Assembly: GCF_017876545.1 (NCBI RefSeq)
Contig: NZ_JAGIOD010000002.1
Location: forward strand, 620,001-684,000
Direction: 5' to 3'
Length of the DNA: 64,000 nucleotides
From: Brachybacterium sacelli
GTDB taxonomy: Bacteria; Actinomycetota; Actinomycetes; Actinomycetales; Dermabacteraceae
Of the stretch, positions 29,053 through 37,855 are shown piece after piece. Each line of letters starts with the position of its first letter. The first letter of the stretch is position 1. Both the position numbers and the translations under genes were made by a program. A model generated the notes under the pieces. It ran no database searches. It was given only the letters and a program-made list of their open reading frames with translations, and was not told where the DNA came from.

Positions 29053-31118
29053 TGAGCCAGACGCGATACTGCAGCACCTGCGGGACTCTGCTGACCGAAG
29101 GGGCCGCGATCTGCGGCGAGTGCGGTGCGCGCTACCAGGCCTCGCCCTACGAGCGCCGCGCCACCGATGCGCCCGGGGCCTGGTCCACGCAGCCGAAGGC
29201 CCGCCCCCGTGACCTCGGGAAGCAAGAGGAGGCGCCGGAGGAGGACGAGGGGATCGAACTGATCTCCCGCGAATCGCTGACACCGAAGGAGCCCGGGGCG
29301 ACGACTTTGCGGTCCCGGGAACAGTACGATCAGGTGATGGTCACTCAGCCACCGATGAACCAGAACGGTCCCGGAGCCTCCTCTGGCCAGCCCAGCGGTC
29401 CCGGGTCCCCGGTCTCGGCGCCCGCACCGGCACCGGCCCCCGGCGCCGCGGGACCCGTGACCGGGCCGGGCCGGGACATGGAGCCCCCGCTCGACGGCTG
29501 CACGCCGGCTTCGCCGCTCAAGCGCCTGGTGGCGGCGCTGATCGACGGGGTGATCGCGAGCCTGGTCACGATCCCGCTGATGATCGGCATCATCCTGCTG
29601 GTGACGCAGGATCCCAGTGCCGTGCTGCCGTACATCCTGATCGGCGTGGGAGTGGCCCTGCCGCTCGCGTACTCGATCCTGATGATCTGGTTGTCCGGCT
29701 CCAAGGGATTCACCCTCGGCAAGCTGATCATGGGGCTGCGGATCACGCGGTTCAGCGAGGGCGGGGGCATCGGATTCCTGCGCGCGCTGGGTCGCTGGGT
29801 GCTCTACGGGATCATCTCGTGGCTGATGGCGCTGTCGATCTTCATCGACCCGAAGAAGCTGCTGCGCGGCTTCCACGACCGGGCCATCGACTCCGTGGTG
29901 GTCGACATCAAGGCCGGCCGAAACCCGTTCTTGCCGCGCCGCGACGACTTCGAGCGTGCGAGCGACGAGCACTACCTGGGTTCCTCCTCGGTGGCCGTGA
30001 GCACCCACGAGAACCTCCTGGCCGAGCCGGGCTCGGCGTGGCGCGACGGTTCCGCAGGCTCTTCGACCGGGCAGCCGGCCGAAAGCGGTGCCTGGGGCTC
30101 TGACGCACCAGCCGGCGCGAGCCCGTACGCCCCCTCGGCCTCGAGCGGCTCCTCGGCCGCCGACGCGCCGATCAGCGCCTCGCCGTGGTCCTCGGCCCCG
30201 CCGGCCCCGGGCCAGGAATCCTCCGCGCCGGCGCCCCACGGTGCCGGCAGCGCCTGGGCACCTCCGCCGGTCGATCCCGCCGCCCAGCCCTCGTGGGACG
30301 CGCAGGCACCTGCGCAGGGTCAGCCCGAACAGCAGTGGGGCGAGGGTGCTCCGTCGGCCCAGCCGGAGCAGCAGTGGGGTCAGCAGGCCCCGGCGCCGGC
30401 GACGTCATGGGATCAGGGCCAGCAGGCTCCGCCTCCCGCCCCGTCCGCGGGGCAGGGCGACTGGGGCCCGTCATCGGCTTCCCCTCAGCCGCCCGCGCCC
30501 TCCTACGGCGAACCTTCCCAGCAGCCCTACCAGGGCCAGGCTCCGCAGCAGCCTGCGCCGTCCTACGGCGATCCGGCCCAGCAGTCGTACCAGGCTCCCG
30601 TTCCCGGAGCGGAGTCTGTCGCGGGTACCCCTGCCCCCGCCGTCGGCCCGAGCAGCGCTCCGAACGAGCTCACCGGCGATGCCTGGGGCGAGGTCGACGA
30701 TTCCGTGGACGAGCAGACGCGTCTGACGGTGCCCGAGGAATCGATCGAGGACCTCGAGCAGACGCGCGTCTCGGCGGTGACGCTGCCGTCCGTCAAGAAG
30801 CTGCGTCTGACCGCGGACGACGGTGCCGATCGGATGGTGGACAAGGCCGTGGTGATCGGTCGCAACCCCGCCTCCGACGGCCCGGAGGTGCTGTTCGTGC
30901 TCCAGGACGGGACCCGCTCGGTCTCCAAGACTCACCTGCGCATCGACGGCACCGGCGATGACGTCGTCGTCACCGATCTCGGCTCGACGAACGGCTCGAC
31001 CATCCTGCGCGCCGACGGGTCGCGCGAGAACCTGGTCCCGAACTCGCCGACGGTCCTGCCCACCGGAGCGCAGGTCACGTTGGGTGACCGGACTCTGTCC
31101 GTGGAGAGGGAGCAGTGA
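29052..31118 (+). CDS. Zinc-ribbon / RDD membrane / FHA protein
   Basis: The 688-residue protein begins with a four-Cys zinc ribbon (Cys7, Cys10, Cys21, Cys24). An RDD domain (about 143-295) has three membrane helices and the LKRLVAALIDG signature. A long Pro/Gln/Ala-rich linker (about 330-560) follows, then a C-terminal FHA domain (about 585-685) with VIGRNP, SKTHL and STNGS, all canonical for phosphothreonine binding. It shares a TGATG junction with the transglutaminase-like gene. It is probably a membrane docking partner for proteins phosphorylated by the kinase encoded at 35256. Confidence 0.88.
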   Translation: MSQTRYCSTCGTLLTEGAAICGECGARYQASPYERRATDAPGAWSTQPKARPRDLGKQEEAPEEDEGIELISRESLTPKEPGATTLRSREQYDQVMVTQPPMNQNGPGASSGQPSGPGSPVSAPAPAPAPGAAGPVTGPGRDMEPPLDGCTPASPLKRLVAALIDGVIASLVTIPLMIGIILLVTQDPSAVLPYILIGVGVALPLAYSILMIWLSGSKGFTLGKLIMGLRITRFSEGGGIGFLRALGRWVLYGIISWLMALSIFIDPKKLLRGFHDRAIDSVVVDIKAGRNPFLPRRDDFERASDEHYLGSSSVAVSTHENLLAEPGSAWRDGSAGSSTGQPAESGAWGSDAPAGASPYAPSASSGSSAADAPISASPWSSAPPAPGQESSAPAPHGAGSAWAPPPVDPAAQPSWDAQAPAQGQPEQQWGEGAPSAQPEQQWGQQAPAPATSWDQGQQAPPPAPSAGQGDWGPSSASPQPPAPSYGEPSQQPYQGQAPQQPAPSYGDPAQQSYQAPVPGAESVAGTPAPAVGPSSAPNELTGDAWGEVDDSVDEQTRLTVPEESIEDLEQTRVSAVTLPSVKKLRLTADDGADRMVDKAVVIGRNPASDGPEVLFVLQDGTRSVSKTHLRIDGTGDDVVVTDLGSTNGSTILRADGSRENLVPNSPTVLPTGAQVTLGDRTLSVEREQ

Positions 31119-31996
31119 TCGACCGGTCCCTGTCGGATCCTGATGCCCACGGAACGATCCGCGTCGTCTCTGCCTCCGCGACGCACGTCGGGCACGTGCG
31201 GGCGACGAATGAGGACAGCATCCTCGAGGCCGCACCGATCTATCTGGTCGCCGACGGCATGGGAGGGCACAACGCCGGCGAGGTGGCCAGTGCCATCGCG
31301 GTCGAGGAGTTCGAGAAGCTCACGATCCAGGAGAACGTCACCGTCGAGCAGCTCGGTGAGGCGCTGAGCAGCGCCGCGGACCGGATCGGTGAACTCGGGG
31401 GAGAATCCACCCTCGGTGCCGGCACCACCGTCGCCGTGGCCGCCACGATGGTCCTGGACGGCATCGGCTACTGGGTCGTGCTCAATCTCGGCGATTCACG
31501 CGTGTACCGCCTCTCGGACGAGATCTTCGAGCAGGTCAGCGTCGATCATTCGGTGGTCCAGGAACTCATGGATCGCGGCGAGCTCACCGTCGAGGAAGCG
31601 CGCGTGCACCCGTATCGGCACATGGTGACCCGGGCGCTCGGCGCCGGCCCGGAGTCCGATCCCGACTACTGGCTGATCCCCGCCGAAGTCGGCGACAGGA
31701 TGCTGATCTGCTCCGACGGGCTCACCGGAGAGGTCGACGACGCCACCATCGAACGCAAGCTCCGCGGCCCCGCCGACGTGCGCACCATCAGCGAGGACCT
31801 GGTGCGTCTGGCCCTGGACGGCGGCGGTCGCGACAACGTCAGCGTGGTCGTCGTCGAGGCGGTCGAGGTGATCGGTCTGTCCCTGGCCTCCGAGGACACC
31901 GCCGGCAGCAGCGCCGACTCCGCGGACGAGGAGTTCGAGGTCGACGAGGACACCCTGCCTCGGGCGATCACCGAGGGCGGGAGCGGCGGTCGATGA
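31115..31996 (+). CDS. PP2C-family protein serine/threonine phosphatase
   Basis: It removes phosphate from Ser/Thr residues and is expected to oppose the kinase at 35256. The 293-residue soluble protein has the metal-binding PP2C motifs VRATNEDS, VADGMGGHNAGE, NLGDSRVYRL, SDGLTGEVDD and GGGRDNVSVVVVE. Unlike many PstP-type enzymes it has no membrane segment. The GTG start overlaps the previous stop as GTGA, with GGAGAGGG upstream. Confidence 0.95.
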   Translation: MIDRSLSDPDAHGTIRVVSASATHVGHVRATNEDSILEAAPIYLVADGMGGHNAGEVASAIAVEEFEKLTIQENVTVEQLGEALSSAADRIGELGGESTLGAGTTVAVAATMVLDGIGYWVVLNLGDSRVYRLSDEIFEQVSVDHSVVQELMDRGELTVEEARVHPYRHMVTRALGAGPESDPDYWLIPAEVGDRMLICSDGLTGEVDDATIERKLRGPADVRTISEDLVRLALDGGGRDNVSVVVVEAVEVIGLSLASEDTAGSSADSADEEFEVDEDTLPRAITEGGSGGR

Positions 31997-34900
31997 GTGA
32001 GGAGACCGAGGCGGTCGGCCCCGCGCCCCTGCTCGGATTCGGCACCTGGACCCAGCAGGGCCCGGCGACGCTGGTCGTGCGCGAGGCGGGCTGGGCGGTC
32101 CTGGTCCCCGGGACGCGCAAGGAAGTGATCGAGGCCGCCTGGACGGTGCTCGGGAAGGTCCCTGCCGCCGAGGACCTCCTCGACACGATGGTCGAGGAAG
32201 CCGGGCTCGAGAGCGCCGACAAGCTGACCGCGTTCCTGTTCGCCGTCGTCGACGGCACCACCGCCACCGTCGGGGTGAAGGGCAAGACGCCCCTCGCCGT
32301 CTACACCGCGGAGGGCGCCCAGCTCGTCGCCGGAACCGATGAGGAGCCTTTCGTCCTTCGGCCCGTCGAGGGCCTGCGCCGCATCGCGTTCGGCGATCTC
32401 CCCGCCGAGGAGCCCGTCGGCGCGCCACGGGTCTCCTCGGGTATCGCCCGGGTGCGGGGTTTCGTACAGATGGCCGTCGATCCCGCTGACCTGGACGAGA
32501 CGGCACGCGCCGCGCTCGCCGAACAGGTCGCGAAGGACGGGAGATCGATCGAGGACCCGGAGGCCAAGAAGCGCCGCGCCGAGAAGCCGGCTCCCGCTCC
32601 CCGCCCGTCGACCGGGCCGTCATCGTCGAGCCCATCGTCCTCGAGCTCCGCGGCGTCCAAGCTGGCGACGGCGGGCAGGAAGTCGGGGGAGATGCCCCCT
32701 TCGGTCTCCCGCGGCGGGTCCTCCCGTGCCGCGACCCCGGAGCCGGCGTCCGACGGACCCAACATGTTCGACGGCCTGTTCGCGGAGGCGAAGCCCGCGG
32801 CCCCGGCCGCCCCCTCCGGCCCCGCGACGGGTGGGGCCGCGTCCCCGACCGCGAGCGAGGGGACCGCCCCCCAGCAAGCTGGGTCGACGGGAGAAGCGGC
32901 CGCGGACGGCGGCCAGGACCAGGCGACTGCCGAACCGCCGGCCGCCGCGTCGACGACGACGGCTGCGCCCTCCGCCGTGCCCGCTGCGCCGGCACCGCAG
33001 CCTGCCACGGAGGCCGTTCGCACAGAGAGACCCTCCGAGGCACCGTCCGCACCGAAGACGGAGACGCCGCGACGCCGCCTCGTGAGCACCTCGCTGTTCG
33101 ATCGCAAGCGACGCGGGGAGAAACCGGAGGGCGCGCCATCGGCTGAATCCGCGGCGTCCACTGTCGACGGGCCCGCGCCCGCGGCACGCCCCGAATCGAC
33201 CACGTCCGACGGACCGACCTCCGCGACCGAACCCACGGCGACGGCTGCCCCGGAGCCGACGAGCACGCCTGCCCCGGACGTCTCCGGCGCAGCAGCCCCG
33301 CAGCAGCCGGACTCCACCGCGCCCGCGGAGCCCGGTTCCACCGGTCAGGACGACACCAGCAGCCCGGCCGCCGAGGAGCCCAGCGCTCCGGCCGACGACG
33401 CCGGCGACAGCGGCCCTGGTGCGGGAGCGCCCGACTCGGCAGCCGGCGCGGAGACGCCCGTCCCGGAGACCTCGCAGGCATCGGGGCCCGCCGCTGCTGA
33501 GCAGCCTGCGGTCCCGGCTACGCCGGCACTCCCCGCAGCAGGATCACCCGCGTCCGCGGCGAGCCCTGTCCCGTCGGCCTCGGTCCCCACCCCTGAACCG
33601 CCCGAGGAGGAGGAGTTCGTCTCCTCGGACACGCAGGTCGCCCCGCTCGAGACGGAGTCGGATCCCGATACGGAGGCGGACGACGGAGCACCCGTCACCC
33701 AGATCGCCCCTATCGATGACGGCGAGAGCGAGCAGGACGAGCCCGAGGAGCCGATGCGCACCCCGGGCCCGCGTCCCGTCGCCGCTGCCGACCCCTCACC
33801 CACCGAGCTCGACAACACCGGTGCCTACGACGACCTGTTCGGCAAGACCGTCTTCCGACGGATCGAGGACGCCGCCGTGCGGCGCGCCGAGGAGGAGGAC
33901 GAGGGCGGCGAGGCGAGCACCTCCGACGAAGGCTCCGAGGCGCAGCCGGACCCCGAACCAATGCAGGAGGAGCCCGACACGGAGGACTCCGAGGCACCCG
34001 CGCCCCCCGAACCGGCATCGTCGTCCGCCGGCGGTGACTTCATCGATTGGGTTCCCGGCGTCGGCCGCCAGGCCCCGGAGATCGCCCAGACCGCGGCGCG
34101 CCGGGCCGCGGAGCCGCCACGTCCCGCACCCGCCTACCCGCAGGTCCACATGGCCGACCGGCCACCGGCGCCGCAGCCCGGGTCGCCGGGCGCCCCCGCA
34201 TCGGCCGGGAGCGCGGACTACGGACAGGTGTCTCCGGGCAGGCCCGACGGCCAGCTGTCCCCGAATCAGCAGTTCTATGGCCAGCAGCCCCATGGCCAGC
34301 ACCAGCCGAGCGAGCAGCACCCGGGTCAACAGCCCTACGGACAGCAACAGGCTCAGCAGCCCCCTGGTCAGCAACAGGGTCGGCGGTCGCCGGGGGGACA
34401 GCCCCACGGTCAGCCGATGACCAGTGGGTACGCCGGTCAGCAGGTCGGTGACCCGGGTCAGGCCGGGCCCACGCCGCAGCACGGCAACGCGCAGCTCGAT
34501 CCCGCATCGGCGGGGAACCGCCTCGGATACCCGCATGCGCAGCAGCCCGCGGCGCCAGGGAGCCCCTCCCCGCGACCGGGCCAGCAGGTCGGCGGTCAGT
34601 TCCCGGGCGCGCAGTCCCCCGGCGCAGGGGCTCCGCCACCCCAGGGCGCCGCCCCGCACCCCGTGGCACCCTTCGGCCCCCCGAGCCACTCGCGGCAGCC
34701 GGCCGGTGGCGACCCGCGCGGCAGCGGGCCTCCGGCCACCTCCGCCTCGCCGGCCACCTCCGCCCCGTCGGCCTCCAGCACCGGACAGCCCACCGGCGGC
34801 GCGGTGACCCTCTCCGGCCTGGTCTGCCCGAACGGCCACGCGAACTCCCCGGAACGCTCGGCGTGCCGAGCCTGCGGTGCTCCCTTGCAGGGAACGCCGC

Positions 34901-35259
34901 GCACCGTCGCCCGACCGCCCCTGGGGGCCATCGAGCTCTCCACCGGCGAACGGGTCGTGCTGGACCGCTCCGCGATCATCGGACGTCGGCCCCGTGCCTC
35001 CCGCGTCAGCGTGAACGACGTCCCGCAGCTGATCACCGTGCCGAGCCCGCAGCAGGACATCTCCCGCTCCCATCTCGAACTGCGACTGGAGGGATGGCAC
35101 GTCGTCGCTCTCGACCTGGGCACCACCAACGGCACCACGCTGTACCGCGAGGGCGCCGACCCGCTGCGCCTGCGCTCTCGTGAGGGCGTCGTCCTGCACG
35201 ACGGGGACCTCCTCGATCTCGGGGACGACGTCCGTCTGCGGATGAGGGAGCGTGCATGA
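31993..35259 (+). CDS. Large FHA-domain protein with a disordered central region
   Basis: Three parts can be seen in the 1088 residues. A conserved-looking globular N-terminus (about 1-185) matches no family I recognise. A central stretch of about 750 residues is rich in Ala, Pro, Glu, Ser and then Gln/Gly/Pro and looks disordered. A C-terminal zinc ribbon begins at Cys945 (CPNGH...CRACG) and is followed by a canonical FHA domain (IGRRP, SRSHLEL, TTNGT). It has no membrane segment. It overlaps the phosphatase and the kinase by 4 nt each. It probably scaffolds phosphorylated partners. Confidence 0.85.
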   Translation: MSEETEAVGPAPLLGFGTWTQQGPATLVVREAGWAVLVPGTRKEVIEAAWTVLGKVPAAEDLLDTMVEEAGLESADKLTAFLFAVVDGTTATVGVKGKTPLAVYTAEGAQLVAGTDEEPFVLRPVEGLRRIAFGDLPAEEPVGAPRVSSGIARVRGFVQMAVDPADLDETARAALAEQVAKDGRSIEDPEAKKRRAEKPAPAPRPSTGPSSSSPSSSSSAASKLATAGRKSGEMPPSVSRGGSSRAATPEPASDGPNMFDGLFAEAKPAAPAAPSGPATGGAASPTASEGTAPQQAGSTGEAAADGGQDQATAEPPAAASTTTAAPSAVPAAPAPQPATEAVRTERPSEAPSAPKTETPRRRLVSTSLFDRKRRGEKPEGAPSAESAASTVDGPAPAARPESTTSDGPTSATEPTATAAPEPTSTPAPDVSGAAAPQQPDSTAPAEPGSTGQDDTSSPAAEEPSAPADDAGDSGPGAGAPDSAAGAETPVPETSQASGPAAAEQPAVPATPALPAAGSPASAASPVPSASVPTPEPPEEEEFVSSDTQVAPLETESDPDTEADDGAPVTQIAPIDDGESEQDEPEEPMRTPGPRPVAAADPSPTELDNTGAYDDLFGKTVFRRIEDAAVRRAEEEDEGGEASTSDEGSEAQPDPEPMQEEPDTEDSEAPAPPEPASSSAGGDFIDWVPGVGRQAPEIAQTAARRAAEPPRPAPAYPQVHMADRPPAPQPGSPGAPASAGSADYGQVSPGRPDGQLSPNQQFYGQQPHGQHQPSEQHPGQQPYGQQQAQQPPGQQQGRRSPGGQPHGQPMTSGYAGQQVGDPGQAGPTPQHGNAQLDPASAGNRLGYPHAQQPAAPGSPSPRPGQQVGGQFPGAQSPGAGAPPPQGAAPHPVAPFGPPSHSRQPAGGDPRGSGPPATSASPATSAPSASSTGQPTGGAVTLSGLVCPNGHANSPERSACRACGAPLQGTPRTVARPPLGAIELSTGERVVLDRSAIIGRRPRASRVSVNDVPQLITVPSPQQDISRSHLELRLEGWHVVALDLGTTNGTTLYREGADPLRLRSREGVVLHDGDLLDLGDDVRLRMRERA

Positions 35260-36896
35260 GCAACCGGCCTCCCTCTCCGCCACCGCGCCTGCCCGGTTAC
35301 GAGTACGAGCAGATGCTGGGCTCGGGCGGCTTCGCGGACGTCTTCCTCTACCGGCAGGCGCGCCCGCAGCGTCGGGTCGCGATCAAGGTCCTGCTCTCGA
35401 ACGTGCTGGACGAGTCGGTGCGCCGGCAGTTCGACGCCGAGGCGAACGTGATGGCGCAGATGTCGACCCACCCGTCGATCGTCACCATCCATCAGGCGGA
35501 GGTCTCCGACGACCACCGGCCGTACATCGTCATGGAGTACTGCCCGCGCCCGAACTACGGGATGCGCTTCCGCAAGGAACGGATCACCGTGGCCGAGGCC
35601 CTGCGGGTCGGAGTCCAGATCGCCGGGTCGGTGGAGACCGCCCATCGCGCCGGCATCCTCCACCGTGACATCAAGCCCGCGAACATCCTGGTCACCGATT
35701 ACAGCAGACCCGCGCTGACCGATTTCGGCATCTCCATCGCCACCGCCAAGGGGCATGACGTCGAGGACTCCCAGGGCATGTCCATCCCCTGGTCGCCCCC
35801 GGAGTTCTTCGCCGACCCACCGCGCGCCGACGTGCGCAGCGACGTGTTCTCCCTGGCCGCGACCGTCTATTCGCTGCTCGCCGGGAAGACCCCGTTCGAG
35901 CGGCGCGGACAGCGCAACACCGCCTCCGATCTCATCCACCGCATCGCCGCGGAGCCGCTGGAGCCCCTGGACCGTCCCGACGTGCCCCCCGAGCTGAACC
36001 GGGTGCTGTCGATCGCGATGGCGAAGGACCCCTCGGGCCGCTACGACACCGCGCTCGCCTTCGGCCGTGGCCTGCAGCAGGTGGAGCTGGCGCTGTCTCT
36101 GCCGGTGACCCAGATGGACGTCCTCGACGACCGGGGCACGCCGGCTGCGCACAGCACCGATGACGACGAGATGGACATGCACACCCGGATCCGGAAGGTC
36201 GCCACGGTCGACCCGGATTCGGGAACCACCGCGCACGGCGGGCGTCGCCGGCTCGATCCGTTCGACGGTGTGGCCCCGGCGCTCGGTCCCGCCTCGTCCG
36301 CCGGATCCGCTCCGGCGAGCTCGGCGTCCTCGTCCCCCGGCGAGTCGACCCAGCTGCGTCCCGCCGGAGCGCCGGTGTCCTCGGGTCCCTCGCCGTTGGC
36401 ACCGCCGGGTGCCCGGCAGGAGGTGGAGGAGAAGCCGCGGACCCCGGCCTGGCCGTTCGTCGCCCTCGCCGGGGTGGTGATCGTCGTGATCGGTGTGGGC
36501 GCGACCCTCGGGGTGCGGTACTTCGTGGCCCCCGAGGACCAGGAGCGGGAGTCGATCTCGATCAACACCCCGGACGACCCGGTCGAGCCGCCGGGGAAGC
36601 CGACCGACATCGCGGTCGAGACCGTCGCCCCCGCGAAGGGCGGGGGCGTGACGGCGCGTGCGCGCGTGGAATGGGCGTACCCGCCGGATTTCGAGGACGG
36701 AGACCACTTCCGGGTGCACTGGAAGGACATGCCGGAGAACTACGAGAAGTTCGATGCGTGGCACGACGTGTTCGGCCGGAACTCGAAGGTGCTCGAGGTG
36801 CCCCCGGGCATCTCGACACCCTGCGTCGAGGTGGTCACCGTCGACGACAACGGCGGCGCGAGCGCTGCAGGGGAGGCCTGCCTGGAGAGCGGCTGA
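35256..36896 (+). CDS. Receptor-type serine/threonine protein kinase with an FN3-like ectodomain
   Basis: A Hanks-type kinase fills residues about 10-275: glycine loop GSGGFADV, Lys44 in VAIKVL, HRDIKPAN with Asp138 and DFG Asp156. The usual GTxxYMAPE is replaced by GMSIPWSPPE. A juxtamembrane linker leads to one membrane helix (about 398-423) and a roughly 120-residue extracellular beta-rich domain. That domain looks fibronectin-III-like (ARVEWAYPP, FRVHWKDMP) and is not PASTA. It ends a run of seven overlapping genes, directly after the FHA protein and near the phosphatase. It probably senses the envelope or the giant FN3 protein and phosphorylates FHA-binding partners. Confidence 0.93.
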   Translation: MSNRPPSPPPRLPGYEYEQMLGSGGFADVFLYRQARPQRRVAIKVLLSNVLDESVRRQFDAEANVMAQMSTHPSIVTIHQAEVSDDHRPYIVMEYCPRPNYGMRFRKERITVAEALRVGVQIAGSVETAHRAGILHRDIKPANILVTDYSRPALTDFGISIATAKGHDVEDSQGMSIPWSPPEFFADPPRADVRSDVFSLAATVYSLLAGKTPFERRGQRNTASDLIHRIAAEPLEPLDRPDVPPELNRVLSIAMAKDPSGRYDTALAFGRGLQQVELALSLPVTQMDVLDDRGTPAAHSTDDDEMDMHTRIRKVATVDPDSGTTAHGGRRRLDPFDGVAPALGPASSAGSAPASSASSSPGESTQLRPAGAPVSSGPSPLAPPGARQEVEEKPRTPAWPFVALAGVVIVVIGVGATLGVRYFVAPEDQERESISINTPDDPVEPPGKPTDIAVETVAPAKGGGVTARARVEWAYPPDFEDGDHFRVHWKDMPENYEKFDAWHDVFGRNSKVLEVPPGISTPCVEVVTVDDNGGASAAGEACLESG

Positions 36897-36974
36897 CCGG
36901 TAGCGTGCACGGAGAGAGGGTCGGGCAGCTCGCCGCGACCTGGTGAGCTGGGACGACAGAGGGGAAGGCAGACG

Positions 36975-37685
36975 ATGGCGTCGACGATTTCGGTCGAGTT
37001 CTGCGGTGAGTGGTTTCGTGTCGACGAGGGGGAGGAGCTGACGATCGGGCGCGAGGCCGATCTCAACGTCGACGAGGACAATCCCTTCCTGCACCGTCGT
37101 TTCCTCACGATCGTCCAGGTCGAGTCGATGTGGTGGCTGGCCAACATCGGCTCGAGGCTGTCGGCGACGATCACCGACGGCTCCGGATCCATGCAGGCCT
37201 GGCTGGCCCCGGGGGCCCGGATCCCGCTGGTCTTCGACGAGACCAAGGTCGTCTTCACCGCGGGGCCGACCACCTACGATCTCGCCGTCCATGCCGACTC
37301 CCCGGAGTTCGCCCGCACGGCCGGCCCCGACGACCCGGCGGGGGAGACCACGGTCGGCTCGGTCCAGCTCACCCCGAGCCAGAAGCTGCTGATCCTCGCC
37401 CTCGCCGAGCCGATGCTGACCCGAGAGGGTTCGGGGATGAGCTCGGTGCCGACGTCGGCCCAGGCCACCAAGCGGCTCGGCTGGCCGATGACGACGTTCA
37501 ACCGCAAGCTGGACAACGTCTGCGACAAGCTCGACCGACTCGGGGTGCGGGGGCTGCGCGGCGGCCCCGGCAAGCTGGCCAGCAACCGCCGTGCCCGTCT
37601 GGTCGAGCACGCGGTCTTCTCGCGGCTGGTCAGCTCGGAGGACCTGCCGCTGCTGGACCAGTCCCAGGAGGAGGACGACGACTGA
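36975..37685 (+). CDS. FHA-like / winged-helix protein, possible regulator
   Basis: The 236-residue soluble protein has a degenerate N-terminal FHA-like domain (LTIGREADLNV, then FLHRRFLTI; the NG turn is NIGSRL). The C-terminal region (about 125-205) looks like a helix-turn-helix or winged helix: LTPSQKLLILALAEPML, then SAQATKRLGWPMTTFNRKLDNVCDKL. The ATG follows GGGGAAGG. It lies between the kinase and the secretion ATPase. It is the only DNA-binding-like protein in the locus and so the best local candidate to bind the palindromes upstream of the WXG100 genes. That link is inference. Confidence 0.75.
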   Translation: MASTISVEFCGEWFRVDEGEELTIGREADLNVDEDNPFLHRRFLTIVQVESMWWLANIGSRLSATITDGSGSMQAWLAPGARIPLVFDETKVVFTAGPTTYDLAVHADSPEFARTAGPDDPAGETTVGSVQLTPSQKLLILALAEPMLTREGSGMSSVPTSAQATKRLGWPMTTFNRKLDNVCDKLDRLGVRGLRGGPGKLASNRRARLVEHAVFSRLVSSEDLPLLDQSQEEDDD

Positions 37686-37855
37686 TCTCGGAGGACGGAG
37701 ATCGCTCAGGATGGATCAGGACAGATGGAGATCGGCTGAGGAACCGTGAGTCCGGTGTCGAGGACCGACGACTGGACGGACAATGAGGCAACGGGCCGCC
37801 CGGACGGGGTGGCACGCGACGGCGGGCGAGGAGCCCGCCAGGGGGAGGACGACGG

